Part shown: one piece after another, positions 12,031 to 18,385 of the stretch
How positions within the stretch are numbered: position 1 is the first letter of the stretch
How the letters are laid out: each line of letters begins with the position of its first letter
Assembly: GCA_030040395.1 (NCBI GenBank)
Contig: JASHTU010000446.1
Span: forward strand, 1-18,385
DNA from: Acidobacteriaceae bacterium
GTDB lineage: Bacteria > Acidobacteriota > Terriglobia > Terriglobales > Acidobacteriaceae
Direction of reading: 5' to 3'
DNA length: 18,385 bases
Translations under genes and position numbers: made by a program
Notes under the pieces: generated by a model
The model's database searches: none
The model's input: the letters and a program-made list of their open reading frames with translations, nothing else
What the model was told of the DNA's origin: nothing

Positions 12031-12561
12031 ATGCTGCTTACGCCAGGAACCTACGCCGTCTTCAACACCACCGAAGGCAAAGTGACGGTCCGCCTCTTCG
12101 AGGCCGACGCGCCGGTTACCGTGAAGAACTTCATCGAGCTGGCCGAGGGCTCGCGTGAGTGGACGCACCCGGTGACGCGGGCCAAGTCGCAAAACAAGTT
12201 GTACGACGGAACGATATTTCACCGCGTGATTCCCGACTTTATGATCCAGGGCGGCGATCCGGCGGGCACGGGGATGGGCGGTCCCGGCTACCGCTTCCAG
12301 GACGAGACCAAAGACTCGCCGCACAAGTTTGACAAGCCGGGCAAACTGGCCATGGCCAACGCGGGGCCGAACACCAACGGCAGCCAGTTTTTTATCACCG
12401 TGGCGCCCACGCCGTGGCTGACAGGCAAGCACACCATTTTCGGCGAAGTGGTGGAGGGCCAGGAGACGGTGGTCAAAATCTCCAAAGTTCCACGCGGCGC
12501 GCAAGATAAGCCGCAGCAGGCGGTGGCGCTTGAGTCGGTGGTGATCGAGCGGGTGGCGTAA
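12031..12561 (+). CDS. Cytosolic cyclophilin-type peptidyl-prolyl isomerase
   Basis: This is a 176-residue, single-domain protein. AGGAG 6 bases before ATG 12031 fixes the start, though the frame is open from 11758 over the end of the previous gene. There is no signal peptide. The active-site set is intact: R65, F70, M71 and Q73 in FHRVIPDFMIQGGD, W129 in TPWLTGKH and H134. It shares with its upstream neighbour the insertion beginning W-T-x-P-V-T before the FHRVIP block, typical of many bacterial members. Function is prolyl isomerisation in protein folding. It probably shares a transcript with the anchored paralogue 86 bp upstream and converges on the helicase gene after 84 bp. Retention of the pocket tryptophan here and its loss in the neighbour suggests that this copy keeps the ancestral cytosolic role. 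Confidence 0.93.
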   Translation: MLLTPGTYAVFNTTEGKVTVRLFEADAPVTVKNFIELAEGSREWTHPVTRAKSQNKLYDGTIFHRVIPDFMIQGGDPAGTGMGGPGYRFQDETKDSPHKFDKPGKLAMANAGPNTNGSQFFITVAPTPWLTGKHTIFGEVVEGQETVVKISKVPRGAQDKPQQAVALESVVIERVA

Positions 12562-12645
12562 AGCTGGGCGCTTCAGAAGACGTTCACGTCGAGGCCGGCG
12601 ATGAACTGGATGCCTGTAAGACGCAATTGGCGCCAGCTAACAGCC

Positions 12646-14826
12646 TCAATCCGATGCGCGACAAAGGGCCAAGATTGCCGCGCCGAAGCGTTCAACCTTG
12701 GCAAGACCGATGCCGGGAATTTGGGATAGCTGCTGGACGTTCTCCGGCTGCGCCTGGGCGACCGCGGCCAAGGTGCGGTCGTGGAGCACTACGTAGGCCG
12801 GGACGCCGAGCCGTTTTGCTTCTACCGCGCGCCATTCGCGCAATTTGGCCTCGATGTTCTGCGCCAGCGCTAGCTCCTCCGGCGTGCGCGGAAGCGGCTC
12901 GGTCTCAGGCTGTCGCGTCTTGGGGCCCGGATGGGCAAGCTTAGGCTGGGCGAGTTTGGTCTTCTTCGCGCGCATCGGCGGATCGGTCCGGCCGCCAAAC
13001 TCGTCGGCTACGCCGTCGCCGATGAGTAGCGAAAGAGGCGTGAAGGGGCGGACTTCAAGGCCGCGTGCGGTGAGCCGCACTTTGCGGAAGGGAATGACCT
13101 CGCCGTTTTTTTCGAACTCGGCTGCCTCAATTTCAATCAACGCCGCGCGCGCCATGGCGTCGAGCAAAGCGTCGAAGTCGCTGCGGCTGAGGCGGCCTAC
13201 CAGATCGAGGTTGCGCTGCAGTGCGCCGGCCGCTTTGTAATCAACGCTGCGCAGCTCATCCACGATGGATTGAACGATCTCGCGCTCGAACGCTGTGGCT
13301 CTGCGGAACCGGCGCAACAGCGCGGCGGCGGGATCGCAGACGTCGCACTTGCCGCAGGGGCGGCAGGCGTCTTCGACGTCGCCAAAGTGCCCGACCAGCG
13401 CCGACATGCGACACTCGCTCGACGTAGTGAACCCCAGAACCTTTGCAAACTGTTCGGCGCGGTAGCGCGCTTGAACCGCGTAGGTCTTTTTCCACCCTGG
13501 CCCGCCGCGCGTAACGCTGCCGCCGAAATCGACGCGCGCGCCGCCGTGGATTTGCAGTTTTTCGAGGGCCTTATCGAACTCCTCTTCGCCAAGCTTCGAC
13601 GCGGCGCGCAGATCTTCCACTTTTTGCGGCTCGCCGGTCAGCGCCTCATAGACTTCACTCAGACATTCGACCGGAGGGTAATCGCGGTTGAGAAAAAAAT
13701 CGTGGGTGCGCTGGTCGGCGTAGCTATGCATGAGGAAGGTGCGGCTGAGAGCACCGTCGCGGCCGGCGCGCCCGATTTCCTGGTAGTAGCCCTCGAGAGT
13801 GGCCGGCAGGCCGGCATGAATGACGGTGCGGATATTTGCCTTGTCAATGCCCATGCCGAAGGCGATCGTGGCGACCACCACTTCGAGCTTGCCGGCCTGA
13901 AAGGCCTTCTGCACGCGCTCGCGTGTGTCGGCGTCGAGGCCGGCGTGATACGCCGCGGCGGGAATGGCGCGCGAGAGCTCCGCGGCGAGCTGCTCCGACT
14001 GCTTGCGCGAAGGGGCGTAGACGATGGCCGGCCGGTGCGAAGGTTCGATCAAGAGCCTGAAGATGGCGCTCGCACGGTCGGGCTGCGGAACTTCCACCAC
14101 TTCAATGGCGAGGTTCTCGCGGCGAAAGCCGTGAATGAATTTGGCCGGCTTGACCATGCCAAGCTGGGCCAGGATGTCGGCCTGTACGGTGGGCGTGGCG
14201 GTGGCAGTCATGGCCAGCACCGGGGCCCCCACGGACGGGCTCTGGTCCGTGGGGTGGAGAACCGGGGCGGGATCGGGCGCGCCGCGCAACATGGGCAGAT
14301 ACTGGCCCAACATGCGGTAGTCGGGCCGGAAGTCGTGGCCCCATTGCGAGATGCAGTGGGCCTCGTCAATGGCGATGAGGGCCAGGTTGCGCTTGGCAAG
14401 CATTTCGGGGAAGCCGGGAACGCGGAGCCGTTCCGGCGCGATGAAGAGGAATTGCAACGAGCCTTGCAGATACTCGACGCAGGCCTGGCGGGCGGCGGCG
14501 CGCTCGAGGCCGGAATGAATGCGCGCCACGCGCAGGCCCAAGGCGGCGAGCTTCGCGACTTGGTCTTCCATGAGCGAGATGAGCGGCGAAATGACCAGCG
14601 CTGTGCCGCCGCGAGCGATGGCCGGCAACTGGTAGCAGAGCGATTTCCCTGCCCCAGTGGGCATGACCAGCAACAGATCACGGCCGGCGATGGCCGCGAG
14701 GCAAACTTGTTCCTGGTTAGCGCGAAAGCTCGCAAAGCCAAAGATGGAGCGGAGCAGTTCGGAGGGCTGGACGGGATGTGAAGAGTCAGGCAAGACGGCT
14801 CCGGCACGCGGAGACGCGTGCTGCAT
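12646..14826 (-). CDS. recQ: RecQ-family ATP-dependent DNA helicase
   Basis: This 726-residue protein shows all parts of RecQ: Walker A MPTGAGKS (K61), DEAH box 154-157 followed by the aromatic loop CISQWGHDFRPDYR, TATAT motif III near 207, motif VI QEIGRAGRDG (349-358), a RecQ-Ct zinc site with C472, C491, C494 and C497 plus an extra C488, a winged-helix part, a basic Lys/Pro-rich linker at about 605-640 and an HRDC domain (about 650-726). RecQ unwinds 3'-tailed, forked and joint DNA in recombination repair and replication restart. A Pro-rich insertion of about 20 residues (about 182-201) sits between the DEAH region and motif III. The first 20 residues are non-conserved and the ribosome site is weak, so the start could be a little downstream. 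It may share a transcript with the amidohydrolase-like gene upstream on the same strand, although 189 bp of hairpin-rich DNA separates them. Confidence 0.95.
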   Translation of the reverse strand: MQHASPRAGAVLPDSSHPVQPSELLRSIFGFASFRANQEQVCLAAIAGRDLLLVMPTGAGKSLCYQLPAIARGGTALVISPLISLMEDQVAKLAALGLRVARIHSGLERAAARQACVEYLQGSLQFLFIAPERLRVPGFPEMLAKRNLALIAIDEAHCISQWGHDFRPDYRMLGQYLPMLRGAPDPAPVLHPTDQSPSVGAPVLAMTATATPTVQADILAQLGMVKPAKFIHGFRRENLAIEVVEVPQPDRASAIFRLLIEPSHRPAIVYAPSRKQSEQLAAELSRAIPAAAYHAGLDADTRERVQKAFQAGKLEVVVATIAFGMGIDKANIRTVIHAGLPATLEGYYQEIGRAGRDGALSRTFLMHSYADQRTHDFFLNRDYPPVECLSEVYEALTGEPQKVEDLRAASKLGEEEFDKALEKLQIHGGARVDFGGSVTRGGPGWKKTYAVQARYRAEQFAKVLGFTTSSECRMSALVGHFGDVEDACRPCGKCDVCDPAAALLRRFRRATAFEREIVQSIVDELRSVDYKAAGALQRNLDLVGRLSRSDFDALLDAMARAALIEIEAAEFEKNGEVIPFRKVRLTARGLEVRPFTPLSLLIGDGVADEFGGRTDPPMRAKKTKLAQPKLAHPGPKTRQPETEPLPRTPEELALAQNIEAKLREWRAVEAKRLGVPAYVVLHDRTLAAVAQAQPENVQQLSQIPGIGLAKVERFGAAILALCRASD

Positions 14827-14876
14827 TCAATCTACAAAATGTCGGCAGCGGGTGAATTTGAGAGCGGCCCAAGCGT

Positions 14877-14977
14877 CCGGGGCTAAAGCCCGGTTCATTT
14901 TGGGCTGCTGGATGTATGGGCGGAAGCCCGTATCGTTCACGCGGAAGCCCGCACCCTTTACGCTGAAGTTCGCTCCC
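14877..14977. repeat. Cluster of short degenerate hairpins with NNAA loops
   Basis: Four related units occur in about 100 bp. GGGC-TAAA-GCCC lies at 14880-14891. A longer stem, GTATGGGC-GGAA-GCCCGTAT, lies at 14914-14933. A decayed GCGGAAGCCCGC lies at 14941-14952, and a poor copy, CGCTGAAGTTCG, follows near 14960-14972. Spacing is roughly 20-35 bp. Such GC-palindromes around an AA-containing loop resemble intergenic REP-like repeats I associate with acidobacterial genomes. They lie between the helicase gene and the upstream amidohydrolase-like gene. Confidence 0.55.
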
Positions 14978-15015
14978 TTGGTTGCGGATTGGGATTGACC
15001 TACTGCCAGAATGGC

Positions 15016-16509
15016 TCAAGGTTGGCTGCTTGATGGCGGTTTCAGCAGGCTGGGGCGGTCGATCAAGACGCCATCCAAGATCAGCGTGGAAATGCGGCGC
15101 GCGTTCCAGATGTCGACAGTGGGGTCGCCATCGACCACCAGGATGTCAGCGCGGCGGCCGGGAGCGATTTGGCCGATGTCGTTCCAGCCGAACTGGAGTT
15201 CGTAGTTGTTGGTGGCCGCGGCCAGGGCCTCGCGCGGAGAGAGCCCCAGACGCACCAGCAGCTCAAGTTCGGTGTGCAGCGAGACGCCGGGCATGGCGCC
15301 CATGGCGTCGGCTCCGGAGCCGGCCAGGTAGTGTGGAAACGCGGAGAAGATCGTTTCGTTGATGCGCCACAGGCGCATGGCCGACTGATCGGCCTTTTTT
15401 TGCTCGTCGGCTTCGAGCCATCGCTGCGCGGGCCCGGGCAAGTGGCGCGCCCAGGAGGGCAGGGGATAGTCCATCTCGCCGGAGGCCGGGTTGGTGGGAT
15501 GGTACATGCGGCGCGGATCGAGCAGCACCGCGGCTGGCTCCTTCCACAGATTGCGATGATCGGGCAGCTCGACGTAATAGAGGCTGAAGGCGGGCATGAG
15601 CGCGGTGTGACTGGCGGCGAGAAAATGCGCGTAGTTGCGCAGGCGCAGATCGGTGGGGGGAATGCGCTGGGAGTAATCGAAGGCGGTGATGGCGGCGGGG
15701 CCTTGGGGCTCATCGACCAGGGGCGTCTGCAGTTCCGTAGGCAGGACGCCGAGCAGGTAGTGATCCATGTGCAGCAGCGCGTCGACGCCCGCCTGCACGG
15801 CGACGCCATAGGGCGTGGCCACAAAGTCGCCGTAGGTGACGAGGTGCATTTCGTGGGCGCGCTCGATGATCCACTGAGCGTTGGCGGCGGTGACGGTGGG
15901 GCCGAGGAAGAGCACGCGCGTGCCCAGCTTGGCCGTGTCCACCATCTGGATGGCGGTGTCTTGCGGGCTGAGCTCGACGGGCTGCGCGCCCGCACGCAGC
16001 TTGCCGACCCACTCCGGGCGGCGCGCCAGCAGGCTCCAGTTGTCGGTGACGCCGACGGAATCAATGGGGTAGACTTGTGGGCTGGGATGGGCGCCGAAAT
16101 CGATAAAGCCGCGCTCGGCGTCGGCGCGCGCCACCACCGTGGTGACGCCCATGTAGAGGTTGGCGTTGGCCTGGGCCTGGGAATTCATGCCGGCAAAACC
16201 GTCGATGAGGCCGGGAATGAGAAACTTGCCGGTGCAATCAATAACCTGCGCATCCTTGGGAACGGGAACCTGGTCGGCGGGGCCCACGGCTGTAATTTGC
16301 CCGTTGACAACGATCACCACCGCATTTTGCAGGTCGTTTGCAGAGTCGCCCCAATGGGTGACGTCAACGATCGTGCCGCCGGTTAGAACCAGAGGCGCGG
16401 GAGCTGGGGCTGGAGGCGTGGGCGGCGGGACTTGCGCCTGCGTCCAGGCTAGAGCGCATACCAAGGCGGGCTCAAAAAGGCAAAGCACGCAATACCGGGA
16501 AAATCGCAT
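15016..16509 (-). CDS. Exported amidohydrolase-superfamily protein lacking the HxH metal motif
   Basis: This is 497 residues from ATG 16509, chosen because it starts a signal peptide (MRFSRY, core 7-21, probable cut near TQA); an alternative ATG at 16542 adds 11 residues. Neither has a clear ribosome site. A Pro/Ala linker (27-39) precedes a domain with LVLTGGTIVDV, a composite beta-strand region and IDCTGKFLIPGLID (90-103), and ends with the typical SLHTELELLVRLGLSPREAL, ATNNYELQFGWNDIGQIAPGRRADILVVDGDP. That is the layout of imidazolonepropionase-like and prolidase-like amidohydrolases. However PGLIDxHxH reads PGLIDGFAG, so both first-strand metal histidines (positions F105 and G107) are gone, and the usual GTDA near the end is AGSGADA. 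H247 in GVDALLH may correspond to a later ligand. The fold is well supported; catalysis by the usual metal mechanism is doubtful. It may be a binding protein or an unusual hydrolase. Confidence 0.85.
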   Translation of the reverse strand: MRFSRYCVLCLFEPALVCALAWTQAQVPPPTPPAPAPAPLVLTGGTIVDVTHWGDSANDLQNAVVIVVNGQITAVGPADQVPVPKDAQVIDCTGKFLIPGLIDGFAGMNSQAQANANLYMGVTTVVARADAERGFIDFGAHPSPQVYPIDSVGVTDNWSLLARRPEWVGKLRAGAQPVELSPQDTAIQMVDTAKLGTRVLFLGPTVTAANAQWIIERAHEMHLVTYGDFVATPYGVAVQAGVDALLHMDHYLLGVLPTELQTPLVDEPQGPAAITAFDYSQRIPPTDLRLRNYAHFLAASHTALMPAFSLYYVELPDHRNLWKEPAAVLLDPRRMYHPTNPASGEMDYPLPSWARHLPGPAQRWLEADEQKKADQSAMRLWRINETIFSAFPHYLAGSGADAMGAMPGVSLHTELELLVRLGLSPREALAAATNNYELQFGWNDIGQIAPGRRADILVVDGDPTVDIWNARRISTLILDGVLIDRPSLLKPPSSSQP

Positions 16510-16728
16510 AAACACAGTCTGATGTGGATTGTCGCACAGCATTTTCGGGAAGTTGGCCCGAGGGCGAAACGCCTTCCTTCCGGTTGGATGTTACTTTAGG
16601 CGCCAAATTGAGACACGGGCGACGGGCGCTGAGGGTGGCGGGCCGCTTGCGCGCAGCGGCAAGGGAACCGCCCGGGGTGAGAACCTCGCCGGTTGCCCAA
16701 GAGCTTGGGTGAATGCCATGCTCAAAGG

Positions 16729-17190
16729 ATGGGAAGAAAAAGACTGCTTGGCGCGGTCGCGATCCTGGCGATGGCTGGTTCGCTGGCGAGTGTAGCGCAG
16801 GACCAAGGATATTGGCGCGCCGCGAGTTCCGCGGCCGCGGCCATCACGGGCGACATCGCGATTTCAAACAGCAAAGTCACGATCGACTTTGCCGCATTCT
16901 CCATTGCGCAGATTCGCGCGCTCAAACCGGCGGAGCTCGGCGCGGCGTTCGCCGCGGACGTCAACGCGCCCGGAAACGGATTCCTGTACCGGCTGAACGT
17001 GCCGGCCGGGCGGCGATTTTTGCACCACAACACGCTTTGCGGCGCCGAGGATACGCAGTGGATGGCCACGTATGTTGCTGGCCGCACTATCCAGGTGGCG
17101 TTTTTCTCAGGAGAAAATATGCCTGTGTTGACGCTCGACGCGCTGGAGAACACGATGGATCGCTGCGGCACGTTCACTTACGTGCGTTGA
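16729..17190 (+). CDS. Small secreted protein of unknown function
   Basis: This is 153 residues from ATG 16729. A TTG start at 16693 is possible, but the signal peptide (MGRKRLLGAVAILAMAGSLA, likely cut after SVA at 23) begins properly at 16729. AAAGG touches the ATG, so no ideal ribosome site is seen. The mature part has YWRAASSAAAAITGDI, a central LYRLNVPAGRRF, then NTLCGAEDTQWMATYVAGRT, FFSGENMPVL and a final MDRCGTFTYV. Two cysteines (C104 and C146) could form a disulfide. I do not recognise the family. The pattern suggests a compact beta-rich periplasmic protein. It is divergent from the amidohydrolase-like gene and converges on the barrel gene with a 7-bp gap. Confidence 0.75.
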   Translation: MGRKRLLGAVAILAMAGSLASVAQDQGYWRAASSAAAAITGDIAISNSKVTIDFAAFSIAQIRALKPAELGAAFAADVNAPGNGFLYRLNVPAGRRFLHHNTLCGAEDTQWMATYVAGRTIQVAFFSGENMPVLTLDALENTMDRCGTFTYVR

Positions 17191-17200
17191 GCGGGGCTCA
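17188..17200. terminator. Small hairpin spanning both stop codons of convergent genes
   Basis: TGAGC (17188-17192) and GCTCA (17196-17200) pair around GGG. The TGA on + is the stop of the small secreted protein, and the TCA is the stop of the barrel gene on -. With a 5-bp stem and no T-tract it is a weak terminator at best. Confidence 0.2.
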
Positions 17201-18106
17201 CGGCTGCACCGGGGATTTCTGGAGGGCGATGCGCGGAGCTCCTCCGCCGCGGATGCTGAAACTGTACGCCACGCCGAAGGAAGCGATGGGATAAAAGCGG
17301 AGCGGGTTGAGGTCTTTCTGGTATTTAGCGATCTGCGCCTGAAGATTGGCGTACAGCGACGAATAGCCAATCACGTTCTGGCAATTGGTTGTGCCCTGGG
17401 GATTGCTGCAAACCTGTCCGGAAGTGAGGGCGAGATTGACCGCGGGAGCGCCGATCATGGCCGCGCCCAGCTCGAAGGGAAACGACCACCGGCCACCGCT
17501 GCGCGAGATCATGTTGCCCCAGCCGGTGGTGATGGTGAAGGCCGGACTTTGCGCATGCAAGCTTACGCTGCCCACACCCGCAACGGGGTTGGCGGCCGAC
17601 GAATAATAGGTGGCGTTGTTGAGGGTGAACGATGTGCCGCCGTTGGCGGTTAGGGCGGCGCTGACAGCGTTTCCGTTGTGAACGAGAACGCCGGGGCTCA
17701 AGCGGAAGCCGTGATTCGGGGAGGGGTAAAAATCGACGGCGGCGCCGGCGGTGGCGAAGTTCAACTTCCCATTGATATTAAAGCCGCTGACGTTGATGTC
17801 ATTCACCACGTAGTTGAAGAAGTTGCCTGTGCCGCGGATGTTCATGTAGCGGTTGGCGTTGACCGCGGCTTGCAGGTTGACGCCCATAGCCGAAACGCCG
17901 CCGGCCAGGGCGAAGCGCGAATAAGGCCTAAGAGCCGGGGCTGGCGCTCTGGGCCGGCTGGGGACAATGGCGGGGGCGTTTGGGTTAATGCTTGACGACG
18001 AAGAGTCAGCGAGAGAGGCGTTGGCCAAGGCAGGGTTGGACTGCGCCATCAGCGAAGAAGACGCAACGACGAAGAGAAACGTCAGCCAAGAAACGGGCGG
18101 TTTCAC
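17198..18106 (-). CDS. Outer-membrane beta-barrel-like protein
   Basis: This is 302 residues from GTG 18106, supported by GGAG 8 bases upstream. The signal peptide has core 6-19 and likely cleavage after LMA at 21. A Ser/Pro/Ala-rich stretch (about 27-60) precedes alternating short strands: RFALAGGVSAMGVNLQAAV, GTGNFFNYVVND, GKLNFATAGAAVDFYPSPNHGFRLSPGVLVH, WSFPFELGAAMIGAPAVNLAL and, near the end, RFYPIASFGVAYSF. Alternation of hydrophobic and polar residues, aromatic strand ends and a strand ending in F close to the C-terminus are typical of outer-membrane barrels. The final IRGGGAPRIALQKSPVQP extends past the last strand, which is unusual. It could be a small OmpA-like barrel; no peptidoglycan-binding domain is present. 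Two cysteines in VCSNPQGTTNC may close a loop. No specific family is recognised. Confidence 0.8.
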   Translation of the reverse strand: MKPPVSWLTFLFVVASSSLMAQSNPALANASLADSSSSSINPNAPAIVPSRPRAPAPALRPYSRFALAGGVSAMGVNLQAAVNANRYMNIRGTGNFFNYVVNDINVSGFNINGKLNFATAGAAVDFYPSPNHGFRLSPGVLVHNGNAVSAALTANGGTSFTLNNATYYSSAANPVAGVGSVSLHAQSPAFTITTGWGNMISRSGGRWSFPFELGAAMIGAPAVNLALTSGQVCSNPQGTTNCQNVIGYSSLYANLQAQIAKYQKDLNPLRFYPIASFGVAYSFSIRGGGAPRIALQKSPVQP

Positions 18107-18221
18107 AAGTAGATCTCCGAAGGGTCAAAGATTCCCAGCCGTTGGCTCTGATCGCAATTATTCCGCTGGATGCCCGGGCGAAAAGCGCACGGCAACTGGG
18201 CGCCAGAACGAGCATTGTCAC

Positions 18222-18317
18222 GTCAGAAAGTGGGATTGAGGTTAAATCTAGCAGTGAACGGGTGCATCCGCAACAACTGTGGTTACTAATGTAACCTTAT
18301 AAGTGTCAGAAAGTGGG
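18222..18317 (+). repeat. 13-bp direct repeat GTCAGAAAGTGGG near the right edge
   Basis: The same 13 bases occur at 18222-18234 and 18305-18317, in the same orientation, 83 bp apart, in the non-coding region upstream of the barrel gene. The second copy is preceded by T, giving TGTCAGAAAGTGGGTACG. Some transposons, notably the IS21 family, have TG-starting ends with repeated internal copies, so this could be the left end of an element continuing past the window, or regulator sites. Confidence 0.5.
18281..18296. promoter_or_regulatory. Perfect 16-bp palindrome, possible operator
   Basis: GGTTAC-TAAT-GTAACC is a perfect inverted repeat between the two 13-bp direct repeats. Another GGTTAC half occurs at 18338-18343. 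It lies 175 bp upstream of the barrel gene's GTG start and could bind a dimeric regulator. There is no independent support. Confidence 0.3.
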
Positions 18318-18385
18318 TACGCTCGAAAAGATTTAATGGTTACGAACATTGGAATACCGTAATCTGCACAGGGGGTAAAGGGCCG

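Noticed and set aside
13270..14781. 503-residue + strand frame opposite recQ
   Set aside because: Antisense to a helicase with every expected motif; no recognisable domain and an unusual Gly/Arg/His-rich composition.
15169..16386. 405-residue + strand frame opposite the amidohydrolase-like gene
   Set aside because: A shadow of a well-supported gene; Gly/Val/His-rich without motifs.
16642..16660. GCCGCT-AGCGGC hairpin between the divergent amidohydrolase-like and small secreted protein genes
   Set aside because: A 6-bp GC stem is expected by chance in DNA of this composition, and nothing else marks it as a terminator or operator.

Overview
The window looks like chromosomal DNA of a GC-rich Gram-negative soil bacterium, most likely an Acidobacteriota member of the Terriglobia type. 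The basis is indirect. Gene content includes a poly-HAMP hybrid kinase, a lipoprotein CE15-like esterase, a GYD protein, an S10 carboxypeptidase, paired cyclophilins and a secreted amidohydrolase-like protein. Intergenic DNA carries degenerate hairpins of the type GGGC-NNAA-GCCC. I see no rRNA, tRNA, CRISPR array, phage genes or complete insertion sequence.

Layout. (1) 1-6458, + strand: signal transduction. A very large hybrid histidine kinase, cut by the left window edge, has seven complete 92-residue HAMP repeats, then GAF, coiled coil, HisKA/HATPase and three receivers. It is followed by a receiver-PAS-histidine kinase protein. (2) 6459-7061: a weakly coding stretch with one possible small antisense membrane protein and a good sigma70-like promoter match. 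(3) 7062-9520, + strand: a lipoprotein alpha/beta hydrolase resembling glucuronoyl/acetylxylan esterases, a small GYD-domain protein with its own promoter and an excellent ribosome site, and a four-helix membrane protein starting at TTG. (4) 9559-11109, - strand: secreted S10 serine carboxypeptidase. (5) 11183-12561, + strand: two tandem cyclophilin-type prolyl isomerases, one membrane-anchored or exported and one cytosolic. (6) 12646-16509, - strand: a RecQ-family helicase and an exported amidohydrolase-like protein that lacks the HxH metal motif, separated by a cluster of short hairpins. (7) 16729-18106: a small secreted protein (+) converging on an outer-membrane beta-barrel-like protein (-). 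(8) 18107-18385: non-coding edge with a 13-bp direct repeat and a 16-bp palindrome.

How the genes work together. The two kinases probably belong to one phosphorelay locus, since both are co-directional and 127 bp apart. Many of the remaining products are exported (esterase lipoprotein, carboxypeptidase, anchored cyclophilin, amidohydrolase-like protein, small secreted protein, barrel protein). That suits scavenging and envelope functions, but the genes are individually transcribed or in short units and do not form one pathway. I found no clear new multi-gene system. The most noteworthy items are the two-unit periodicity of the HAMP array, the metal-motif-less amidohydrolase, the divergent anchored cyclophilin and the esterase with a non-standard acid position.
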